A DNA stretch of 64,000 nucleotides from Acidimicrobiia bacterium. Its GTDB lineage: Bacteria > Actinomycetota > Acidimicrobiia > IMCC26256 > JAGNEX01. The position numbers were made by a program, and so were the translations under genes. Below are positions 41,201 through 48,231 of this stretch, in pieces; positions within the stretch are counted from its first letter, which is position 1, and every line of letters starts with the position of its first letter. The notes under the pieces were generated by a model. The model ran no database searches. It worked only from the letters and a program-made list of their open reading frames with translations, and was not told the DNA's origin. The stretch lies in assembly GCA_020637365.1 (NCBI GenBank), contig JACJWE010000002.1:1116001-1180000 (forward strand), written 5' to 3'.

Positions 41201-41659
41201 GCGATCGATTCGGTGACCGGTTATACCCGTTACCGCCTGTTCGGTTTCGACGATGGCACCCCGATGCTTCAGGTGGTCAGCAAGGGTGGCATCGCCGAGT
41301 CCATTCCATCGCGGGCCGAACACGACCCGACGCTGCGCGGGACGAAACGGACAGCGGCTGAGGTGCCAAGGGTGTTGGTCGCCCGTGGACGGCTCGACGG
41401 CCGCACGGTGGTGATGATCCCGGAAGGACATAAGGGTCATAGCGATGGGCTGACGCTCCTCCACGTGCGCCTGAACGACGATCTCGATGCTCGCACGGCG
41501 CGGACCATCTTGGAGGGATACGGCCATCGTTATAGCGACCTGCGCGACGTCGTGACCGAAACCGAACCCACCTTCGATGATCGCGTTCTGGAACGCATTT
41601 CGGTTCTCGATCTGCTCACCGCACCCGTCCAAGACCTCGCGGAACTTTGGCGGTCCTGA
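38222..41659 (+). CDS. Expanded GlmS-like protein: class II glutaminase plus SIS domains, 1145 residues
   Basis: The ATG at 38222 gives MCGIVAVVP, placing Cys2 as the N-terminal nucleophile of a class II amidotransferase once Met is removed. Normal GlmS has about 610 residues. Here residues 12-165 are an Ala-rich helical insert, after which the glutaminase resumes with RGRDSAGIHVML, LGHTRWASVGIISEANAHPL and GALNGDVDN. Two SIS sugar-isomerase domains follow, with STIYVIGQGTASVAGRAVAG, VVAISQSGTTTDTNRTVDL and SVASTKAFYAQIAAGFLLAL. A segment KHQAKTVTVGISR near residue 945 recalls the C-terminal 'LAKSVTVE' of GlmS but is followed by 200 more residues (TRYRLFGFDDGTPMLQVVSK...). The likely reaction is glucosamine-6-phosphate synthesis or a relative of it; the added modules are unexplained. 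The frame is intact. Confidence 0.85.
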   Translation: MCGIVAVVPRLPSRRPPDLTELNEQAGSALKRLDSVGPTPDASELSAIADQLASVDSALRGVPGIEAVLDAPTRAQELAATCRRIADHIAKVEAGLDGGGATATQLEAVNAALVAMKDAQWAIVRDRIPAADAVADLVGTKRSTPALCAANAINVALDAVDRLEVRGRDSAGIHVMLTGHGLDLDSEPNRRRLAERTQDPLFRNGSLRQADDGALSIVYKAAAEIGELGDNVRAIRAAIVSDDVLADALASPDVQVMVLGHTRWASVGIISEANAHPLNSDEVESGSQGSPPYAVGALNGDVDNYADIKVARRLSIRPEITTDAKVIPTALSHEVSAGGTVDEAFRRAILDMEGSVAIAAQVATEPDKLLLALRGSGQALYVGLADDPYVVASELYGIVEQTDFYVRLDGEALANPDNPASRGQYMVLERQGAGTLAGLTLFSYDGNGIALDDLAVHRAGITTRDIDRGDAPHFLLKEISEAPASLRRTLRGKIVDRDGRYEVRLPDMTLTDAVRERIRTASTIYVIGQGTASVAGRAVAGALDDALGVYGVRIRHMIATELSGFHIRQDMSDSLVVAISQSGTTTDTNRTVDLVRARGAVVVGIVNRRNSDLVEKSDGVLYTSDGRDVEMSVASTKAFYAQIAAGFLLALGLTVESGRVGSDDVAETHHRLLVALRQLPDAMTAVLGQRSHIAQVAARYAPARRSWAVVGNGPNSVSAQELRIKLSELCYKAIACDVTEDKKHIDLSSEPFILVCAAGLRGSTASDVSKEVSIFRAHKAAPVVIATEGADEFVDALDTITVPDVDNRLGFVLSAMAGHLFGYEAALAIDAQAVPLRKARAVIEHIVTAGTTGEAAMTQLSAGLRSHAEEFFVSLARGQLDGQLEASTAVSVALLFRYALGELPVSAYEAAFGRMGSPANIASDLNGALSDAIDQLTRPVDAIKHQAKTVTVGISRLDETLMDSRLVQAVFDAGAGRDSLNYQVLKTLNALDAAIDSVTGYTRYRLFGFDDGTPMLQVVSKGGIAESIPSRAEHDPTLRGTKRTAAEVPRVLVARGRLDGRTVVMIPEGHKGHSDGLTLLHVRLNDDLDARTARTILEGYGHRYSDLRDVVTETEPTFDDRVLERISVLDLLTAPVQDLAELWRS

Positions 41660-41883
41660 GCTCGGCAAACCGGCCTCATCGTCACGACCGTCGAAACCGT
41701 CCTGTCAGCGAGACTGTCGGCAAAGGACGTACGGCGACGAACCGTTGCCTAACATCTCGGTCATCGTGGCGGCCCGTTCCGCCGAGGCGGGCGACGAGTT
41801 CAGCGTCGGTGCCCCTCCGAGACGGACGTCGGTTTGCCGCTTGAGAAAAGAAGTTTGAGTGTTCACCAACGTGGGAGTGCTTC

Positions 41884-42942
41884 GTGTCGAAACGTGTGCT
41901 GGTGTTGTTGTCGGTCTGTCTTTTGATCGTCGCAGGGTGTGGGTCCGACTCGTCGGATAGCGAAACGGGGTCCGCTGGCGACGGCGCTGATCAAGCAGCC
42001 TTCTGCGAACTCTGGGACGACCTCACGGCACTGCGCAGCGAGGATGCACCTGAAACCGAAAAGGAGGCTGAAGCACTAGCCGAAGAGGGTGCCGACATCA
42101 CCGAGCAGATGAAGGCGGTCGTGGACGCGGAGGGCGAGGACGCCGTCGCAGAGGCGAACGAGTTCTTTGTCAAAGCGAACGATCCCGACGCGGGTGACAT
42201 GGACCCACTCCTCGACTATGCCGAGGAGGTCTGTGATGGCGCTGGTGCTGAAGCGGCCGATGAGGAGGGCACCGATGCTGAGGACGACAACGCCTCACAA
42301 ACCGATGACGGTGACGAGACCGAAGGCACGACCGACGAGAACGCTGGGTTTGGTTCCGGGGGTGAGACCAAGAATGAGGACGCGACGACCGAGGAGAAGC
42401 TCGAGCAGTTGCGTCAACAGTGCGAAACGGCGGGCCTCGACAATTGCGACCAAATCGTAGAGAACGTCACGCCGAGTAGCGATGACCCTAGCGAGTACGG
42501 CGACGATGGCGATTTTGATGACCTCTGGGACGAATGCGAGGAGGGGAACTGGGACGCATGCGACGACTTGTTCATGGAGTCGCCATTCGGTTCCGAATAT
42601 GAGGCCTTTGGCTCGACCTGTGGTGAACGAATCGACACACAAGAATTCTGTGACGACATCGCTGGAGACCTTGAAGGTCTCGATTCTGGGACGATCAGCG
42701 CGGGCGACTCGGCGGACGAAACCGACGATTCGTCGTCCGGTTCAGATGATTCTGACGAACCGACCGCCTATGGTGACGACGCCACCTTCGACCGGCTGTG
42801 GGACGAGTGCTCGGGGCAAGACTGGGAAGCTTGTGACGAACTCTTCTTGGAATCACCAGCTGGTTCGGAGTACGAGGCGTTTGGCGCATCATGTGGTGAG
42901 CGGGTCGACACCGGCGAGTATTGCGTCGACGTCATGGAGTAG
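41884..42942 (+). CDS. Lipoprotein with two DUF4190-like repeats
   Basis: GTG at 41884 opens a lipoprotein signal, SKRVLVLLSVCLLIVAGCGS, with Cys20 as lipidation site. The next 120 residues are acidic and partly helical (DLTALRSEDAPETEKEAEAL). Two copies of one module follow, at about residues 195-260 and 295-350, each reading YGDDxxFDxLWDEC, then WxACDxLFxxSPxGSEYExF, then G-x2-CGxRxDT-x2-(F/Y)C. The six conserved cysteines suggest disulfides outside the membrane. This Cys-rich module is common at the C-termini of actinobacterial lipoproteins and is close to DUF4190. The function is unknown. Confidence 0.8.
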   Translation: MSKRVLVLLSVCLLIVAGCGSDSSDSETGSAGDGADQAAFCELWDDLTALRSEDAPETEKEAEALAEEGADITEQMKAVVDAEGEDAVAEANEFFVKANDPDAGDMDPLLDYAEEVCDGAGAEAADEEGTDAEDDNASQTDDGDETEGTTDENAGFGSGGETKNEDATTEEKLEQLRQQCETAGLDNCDQIVENVTPSSDDPSEYGDDGDFDDLWDECEEGNWDACDDLFMESPFGSEYEAFGSTCGERIDTQEFCDDIAGDLEGLDSGTISAGDSADETDDSSSGSDDSDEPTAYGDDATFDRLWDECSGQDWEACDELFLESPAGSEYEAFGASCGERVDTGEYCVDVME

Positions 42943-43082
42943 CAAGCATCAGCCGAATGCGTCCAATGGGTGCCAGCATCTCTGAGTCTGGTCGACATCG
43001 GGTCGACGTTCCCGGTTGTCGAAGTTCCTGGAGGTCGAAGTTCCTCGAGGTCGAGATACTTGGTGAACGGGGGTAAGACCGC

Positions 43083-44827
43083 GTGAGTAGCGAGAATTCA
43101 AACGTCATCGCAGCAAGCTCAACAAGCGACGTTCGTTCCGACCGGGGTTCGTCCGCGGGCGCTGACACCTTCGACGACATCGTGATCGGCGGTGGTCTTG
43201 GCGGGTTGACGTGCGCCGCCTATCTGGCTGCCAGCGGACGCCATGTCCTCGTCGCCGAAAAGCATGACATCACAGGCGGCAACTCGATGGTGTTCCGGCG
43301 CCGAGGTTACGAATTCGATGTCGGCGTTCATTACATCGGCGAATGCCAAGTCGGTGGGCTGATCAATCGCATCCTCGCTGGCCTGTCGCTGGAGGACCGC
43401 ATTCGCTTCCGCCGCATGGACGATGTTTTTGATGTGCTGGTGTTTCCCGACCGGACGATCGAGATCCCAGCGGGATGGGACTCGTACCGCCAAACGCTCG
43501 CTGAAGCGTTCCCCGACGAGGCCGACGCGGTGCGTTGCGTCCTCGACGTCCTGGAACGGGTCGCCAACGCCGCGATGCGGCGACCGGGTTCTGACATTCA
43601 GGACCTCTTTGAATCAGGCCTGACGCCGCTGACCGCCCTCTATGACCGCTTTGATCTGTCGGTGGCGGCGCGAGGGGCGTTGTCCCACTGGGCCGGTCTG
43701 TATGGATCGGGTCCCGATGAGTCAGCAACGGTGATACATGCGATCTTGGCCGATCACTACATGAACGGGGCGTTCTATCCCGAAGGCGGCGGGCAGATGT
43801 TCTCGGCTCGTTTGGTCCAGGTGATCGAGGCCTGTGGCGGTGAGGTCAGAGTCGGTGCACTCACCGAACAGATCGTGGCTGACGAGACGGGCCGTGTCGT
43901 CGGCGTGCGTTTTTCCGACGGGACCATCGCCCATGCTGAGAATGTGATCTCGAACGCCGACTATCGCCGCACGGTTCTCGAGCTCGGCGACGGTCTGACC
44001 TGGTCGGCAGAAACCGTTGAACATGCCCAGACCGCCAGGATGGGGTACCCGCTGTTCTGCGTATATGTCGTCATCGAAGGCGATTTCGAACGGCCGGTCA
44101 ACAATTCCAACTTCTTCGTCTTCGGACACGATGACATCGCCGCAACGTTCGGCTCGCTGTCAGAAGGCCTGATCGACGACGCCCCGTTTGCATACATTTC
44201 GGTCGCGCCACGCAAAGACCCAACCAATGAGGGGCTGGCTCCTCCGGGTTCACGAACTTTCAGATTATGACCCTCGTGCCGCTCGAACCGGCGATGTGGG
44301 GTGTCGATGAGGGGCCGACCACAGGCCCGAAGTACCGGCGGCGTGACGATTACCGCAGTGCCAAAGCGGCGCTACAAGATCGGTTGCTCGAACGGGCCGA
44401 GATCGCCCTCGGTCCGTTTCGTGACCGCATCGTCTATGTCGAGTCGGCCACGCCGCTAACCCAAGAGCGGTACACCCGCTCGACTGCCGGCTCGTCCTAT
44501 GGGCTGGCTCATGCGCCGGACGCCGTCGGCCCGCTTCGCCCGGGCTACGCGACCGAGATCCCCGGCCTGTTCCTGGTCGGTGCCAACGCACCGGGTGGGC
44601 ACGGCATCGCCGGCGTCATGGCGGGTGGCCTTGCAGCCGCCGGTCAGGTCCTGGGTGAGGATCTGAGCAGTTCGGTGATGGAAGGTCAGCGAGTGCTCGC
44701 CAGCGATGTGGTCCCACCTGACGGCCCCGACTTTGATCCCTACGAAACCGCGCGCGGCGTTGCGATGATGGACCGCCGAGCCGAAGGCCGCGAGCGGCGA
44801 GCGGCGAGAAAGGCCGACCTGGGCTGA
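43083..44827 (+). CDS. CrtI/retinol-saturase-like FAD oxidoreductase, frame broken near 44258
   Basis: FAD-dependent amine-oxidase-fold enzyme of the phytoene-desaturase group. The dinucleotide fold is clear: FDDIVIGGGLGGLTCAAYLA then GRHVLVAEKHDITGGN. The substrate-binding middle part carries YPEGGGQMFSARLVQVIEAC and VISNADYRRTVLELG. The first frame ends in SRTFRL-stop, whereas the next frame begins at 44267 with MTLVPLEPAMWGVDEGP and runs to PGLFLVGANAPGGHGIAGVM, the conserved C-terminal FAD motif. One missing base around TTTCAGATTATG restores the protein, about 580 residues. The N-terminal 30 residues are variable. It may act on a carotenoid, retinoid or other polyene; the substrate cannot be read from sequence. 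Confidence 0.86.
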
Positions 44828-44852
44828 GCGCCGTGTCCTAGGTGCCCTGTTT

Positions 44853-44869
44853 GGTGAGCGGCGCTCACC
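44853..44869. terminator. Short hairpin between the FAD oxidoreductase and guaA
   Basis: GGTGAGC (44853-44859) pairs perfectly with GCTCACC (44863-44869) around a 3-base loop, 26 bases after the oxidoreductase stop and 69 bases before guaA. It could end transcription or act as a leader hairpin. Confidence 0.45.
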
Positions 44870-44937
44870 CGCAGTACGGGCTCGGCGAGCCCAACCCCAA
44901 CACCTGCCCCTTGTGGGGTCTCTGTTAGCCTTCGGCG

Positions 44938-46509
44938 GTGGAGCACCAAAATACCGCAAGCACGCAGGGTCCCGGCGCAGATGTAGCGCCGGTCTTGGTT
45001 ATCGACTTCGGCGCCCAGTACGCCCAGCTGATCGCTCGGCGGGTGCGCGAAGCGAACTTCTATTCAGAGATCGTTCCCCGGACCATGTCGGCGGAGGCGA
45101 TCGCCGCTCGAAAGCCCTTAGCCCTGATACTGAGCGGCGGGCCGAGTTCGGTGCATGCAGATGGCGCTCCGCTCGCGGATCCCGAAATCTTCAACCTCGG
45201 CATTCCCATCCTCGGTATCTGCTATGGCGCCCAGCTGATCGCCCAGCAAATGGGGGGCGTTGTCGAACCGACCGGTCTGGCCGAGTACGGCCAAACCGAC
45301 CTCGCTGTCGTCGGCGATTCGGTGCTGCTCAACGGTCAGCCCCGGGAACAGACGGTCTGGATGTCACACCGTGATTCGATCGTCGAGCCACCCTCAGGCT
45401 TCGTCGTCACCGCTTCTACAGCAGGTGCACCCGTCGCCGGGCTGGAAGACGACCAACGTCATATTTATGGCGTGCAATACCACCCCGAAGTGGCTCATAC
45501 ACCCTACGGTCAGGCGGTTATCGAACGATTCCTGCGTGAAGGGGTCAGAGCCACTCCGAACTGGACGATGGCATCGATCATCGAGTCCTCGGTCGCTGCG
45601 ATCCGCGATCAGGTGGGCGATGCGACCGTGCTGTGCGGGCTCAGTGGCGGTGTGGATTCATCGGTGGCCGCTGCGCTGGTGCACAAGGCGATCGGTGATC
45701 AGCTCACGTGCGTCTTCGTCGACACCGGGTTGCTGCGTCAGGGCGAAGCTGCTCAGGTGATCGACACCTTTGAAGAACACCAAGGCATCAGGCTGATCCA
45801 TGTCGACGCGTCGAAACGTTTCTTTGACGCCCTCGCCGGCGTCACCGAGCCTGAGCAGAAGCGCAAGGCGATCGGTGAGCTGTTCATTCGCGTGTTCGAA
45901 GACGCCGCCCACGACGTTGACGACGCCGAATTCTTGGTTCAAGGCACGCTGTACCCCGATGTGATCGAGTCCGGTGGCGGTGACGCGGCGACGATCAAGA
46001 GCCATCACAACGTCGGTGGGCTCCCTGAGGACATGAAGTTTTCGCTGGTTGAACCGCTGCGCAGTCTCTTCAAAGACGAGGTACGCCAGCTTGGGCTCGA
46101 ACTCGACCTGCCCGAAGAAATCGTGTGGCGTCAACCCTTCCCCGGTCCGGGTCTGGGCGTGAGGATTATCGGTGAGGTCACACCCGACAAGGTCGAGATC
46201 TTGCGTGAGGCAGACGCTATCGTCCGCTCGGAACTGAAACGTGCAGGACTTGAACGCGACATTTGGCAGAGCTTTGCGGTGTTGCCCGATATCCGTTCGG
46301 TCGGCGTGATGGGCGATGAACGCACATATGCGTATCCAATCATCGTCCGTGCGGTCACCAGCGAAGATGCGATGACCGCCGACTGGGCTCGGATCCCGCA
46401 TGACGTTCTGGCTTCGATCTCCCGCAGAGTGATCAACGAGGTTGAGGGCGTCAATCGCGTGGCCTATGACATCACGTCGAAACCGCCGGGGACTATCGAG
46501 TGGGAGTGA
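44938..46509 (+). CDS. guaA: GMP synthase (glutamine-hydrolysing)
   Basis: Converts XMP to GMP with ATP and glutamine. The GTG start gives a 523-residue protein with the usual two-domain layout. The N-terminal class I glutaminase has VLVIDFGAQYAQLIARRVRE, the nucleophile Cys95 in GICYGAQ and the HPE triad motif in YHPEVAHT near residue 182. The ATP-pyrophosphatase has the PP-loop GLSGGVDSS near residue 234. The dimerisation domain ends in VNRVAYDITSKPPGTIEWE, the canonical GMP synthase C-terminus. The frame is complete. The next gene, dtd, begins 19 bases later. Confidence 0.98.
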   Translation: MEHQNTASTQGPGADVAPVLVIDFGAQYAQLIARRVREANFYSEIVPRTMSAEAIAARKPLALILSGGPSSVHADGAPLADPEIFNLGIPILGICYGAQLIAQQMGGVVEPTGLAEYGQTDLAVVGDSVLLNGQPREQTVWMSHRDSIVEPPSGFVVTASTAGAPVAGLEDDQRHIYGVQYHPEVAHTPYGQAVIERFLREGVRATPNWTMASIIESSVAAIRDQVGDATVLCGLSGGVDSSVAAALVHKAIGDQLTCVFVDTGLLRQGEAAQVIDTFEEHQGIRLIHVDASKRFFDALAGVTEPEQKRKAIGELFIRVFEDAAHDVDDAEFLVQGTLYPDVIESGGGDAATIKSHHNVGGLPEDMKFSLVEPLRSLFKDEVRQLGLELDLPEEIVWRQPFPGPGLGVRIIGEVTPDKVEILREADAIVRSELKRAGLERDIWQSFAVLPDIRSVGVMGDERTYAYPIIVRAVTSEDAMTADWARIPHDVLASISRRVINEVEGVNRVAYDITSKPPGTIEWE

Positions 46510-46528
46510 TATCGGTTGGAGCAACACC

Positions 46529-46966
46529 GTGAGGGCGGTGTTGCAGCGTGTCCGCTCGGCATCGGTGACGGTCGGCGGCGAGGTCGTCGGGGCGATCGGC
46601 GCGGGCGTCTGCGTCCTTGTGGGTGTCACCCATAGTGACGAACCACATACCGCTCAGATCCTGGCGGACAAGGTCTGGAACCTTCGGATGATGCCCGATG
46701 AACAGGGGCGTATCGGCCGGAGTGTCGCGGATGCTCGGGGCGAGATTCTGCTGATCAGCCAGTTCACCTTGTACGGCGATGTCAGCCGTGGCCGACGTCC
46801 AAGTTGGGCTGGCGCTGCCAAACCGCAATTGGCCGAACCGCTCATCGAAGAGGTCGGCAGGGCTCTGCGAACGATGGGTGCTCATGTCGAAACCGGTGTG
46901 TTCGGTGCAGACATGGTCGTTTCCATCGAGAACGACGGGCCTGTCACGCTCATCCTTGATATCTGA
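46529..46966 (+). CDS. dtd: D-aminoacyl-tRNA deacylase
   Basis: Removes D-amino acids wrongly attached to tRNA, acting on chirality through its Gly-cisPro loop. This 145-residue protein begins MRAVLQRVRSASVTVGGEVV from GTG 46529 and has the catalytic-site motifs SQFTLYGDVSRGRRPSW and (A)KPQLAEPLIEEV; the C-terminal cross-subunit NDGPVTLILD carries the 'NxGPVT' signature with Gly-Pro. The open frame extends back to 46442 but those codons overlap guaA. It is probably co-transcribed with guaA. Confidence 0.95.
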   Translation: MRAVLQRVRSASVTVGGEVVGAIGAGVCVLVGVTHSDEPHTAQILADKVWNLRMMPDEQGRIGRSVADARGEILLISQFTLYGDVSRGRRPSWAGAAKPQLAEPLIEEVGRALRTMGAHVETGVFGADMVVSIENDGPVTLILDI

Positions 46967-47038
46967 GGGTGCGTCCCCACCTGGGCGTGCGAAGGTTTGT
47001 TCGGTAGAATGTTTCGTTCGCCCGCGCGAAAGGTACAA

Positions 47039-47293
47039 ATGCAGTTCTTGCAATCGACGAAGAGTGACTGGTTTTTCGACCACGAGGACAGCAGGTTTTG
47101 TCGCGTGCCTCGTGGGATGACGCCGGAGCTCTTGGGATCGCGGACTCCGTGGGCAACGTTCTTCGAACTCGTCATCGACGACAATCAGCTTTCCTTCACG
47201 GTCGTGCTCAACGAAGGTCGCACCGAGATCATTCGGGCGTCGATCGTCGGAGACGAAGCGACCGGGAGCTTTGATGTCATGCCCCAAACGTGA
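47039..47293 (+). CDS. Small conserved-looking protein of unknown function
   Basis: An 84-residue soluble protein, starting MQFLQSTKSDWFFDHEDSRF and containing FFELVIDDNQLSFTVVLNEG. GAAAGG lies 6 bases before the ATG at 47039, which favours this start over 46997. It fits between dtd and the DtxR-type gene in the same direction and has coding-like codon use, but I know no family for it. Confidence 0.6.
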   Translation: MQFLQSTKSDWFFDHEDSRFCRVPRGMTPELLGSRTPWATFFELVIDDNQLSFTVVLNEGRTEIIRASIVGDEATGSFDVMPQT

Positions 47294-47333
47294 CCCGTTC
47301 CATCGATGAGGCCCTCTGTTAGGATCCGGCCGC

Positions 47334-48029
47334 ATGGGCTATGAGCCGCGGGAATATCACCCCGCTTTCGAGGAATACTGCGAAGCGATCTTCGAACTAG
47401 CCGAAGACGACCGGAAAGTCATCCGAGCACGAATCGCCGAACGGCTTGGCGTGTCCCGCCCCGCAGTGAGCGAGATGATCCGCCGGATGGACGACGAAGG
47501 TTTGGTAACCATCAACCGGTCTTCGATCGCCTTGACCGACACTGGCGTACGGCTAGCTCAAGCGGTCGTTCGCCGGCATCGTCTGGCCGAACGGTTCCTG
47601 ACCGACGTGTTGGAGCTTTCGTGGACCGAAGCCCATCACGAAGCTGGCAAGTGGGAACACATCATTTCGGACCGGGTCGAACGGGCCTTGGTTCGTCTTC
47701 TGGGCGACCCGACCACGTGTCCTCATGGCAATCCGATCCCCGGTTCGTCGTACGCTCCGCCCGCTACCGTCGCTCTTGCCGAGATGGCTGTGGGGCATAC
47801 CTTTACGGTGTGTCGAATCCCCGAAGAGCTGGAATTTGAGCCCGGACTCTTGGAGTTCTTGGAGCGGTCCAGCATCCTCCCCGGCGAGTCCGGGCAGGTG
47901 ACCGCGGCAGCACCTGATGGCACCGTCACCATCAATATCGCCGGAGGTGCCGTCGGGGTGGGGCGGTTTGCGAGTGAACGGATCCAGGTATTGACCGGTT
48001 CGGCCCCGGAGCCGGTTCTCAGCACGTGA
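47334..48029 (+). CDS. DtxR/IdeR family metal-dependent repressor
   Basis: Iron- or manganese-responsive repressor of 231 residues. The N-terminal winged helix reads YCEAIFELAEDDRKVIRARI, AERLGVSRPAVSEMIRRMDD and EGLVTINRSSIALTDTG. The metal-binding/dimerisation helix has RRHRLAERFLTDVLELSW, then HHEAGKWEHIISDRVERAL, supplying the His/Glu ligand pattern, and CPHGNPIPG with the Cys ligand typical of DtxR rather than MntR. A C-terminal SH3-like/FeoA domain follows (residues 150-225). It would regulate metal uptake and oxidative-stress genes. No target operator is evident nearby. Confidence 0.92.
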   Translation: MGYEPREYHPAFEEYCEAIFELAEDDRKVIRARIAERLGVSRPAVSEMIRRMDDEGLVTINRSSIALTDTGVRLAQAVVRRHRLAERFLTDVLELSWTEAHHEAGKWEHIISDRVERALVRLLGDPTTCPHGNPIPGSSYAPPATVALAEMAVGHTFTVCRIPEELEFEPGLLEFLERSSILPGESGQVTAAAPDGTVTINIAGGAVGVGRFASERIQVLTGSAPEPVLST

Positions 48030-48231
48030 TGCCAGGCCGACGCGAGCTCCGGTCTCACTACGGAGCTACCCAGGGTCCATCTCCTTGTCTCATCCCCTCG
48101 GTACCCTGACAGGGCTGGCTGGTTTGACCTCGGCGCACACGCGTCTGTGTGCTGGTAATCAACGGCGGCGAAGCCCAAGTGGGGCGGCCCCATCGCAGTG
48201 AGGTGGCGGCCGAGGCAGGTGATGGGGTCCC

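Noticed and set aside
42990..43080. Small GAAGTTCCT-GAGGTC repeats considered as a CRISPR or regulatory array
   Set aside because: Only two adjacent short copies, no spacers of constant length and no cas genes.
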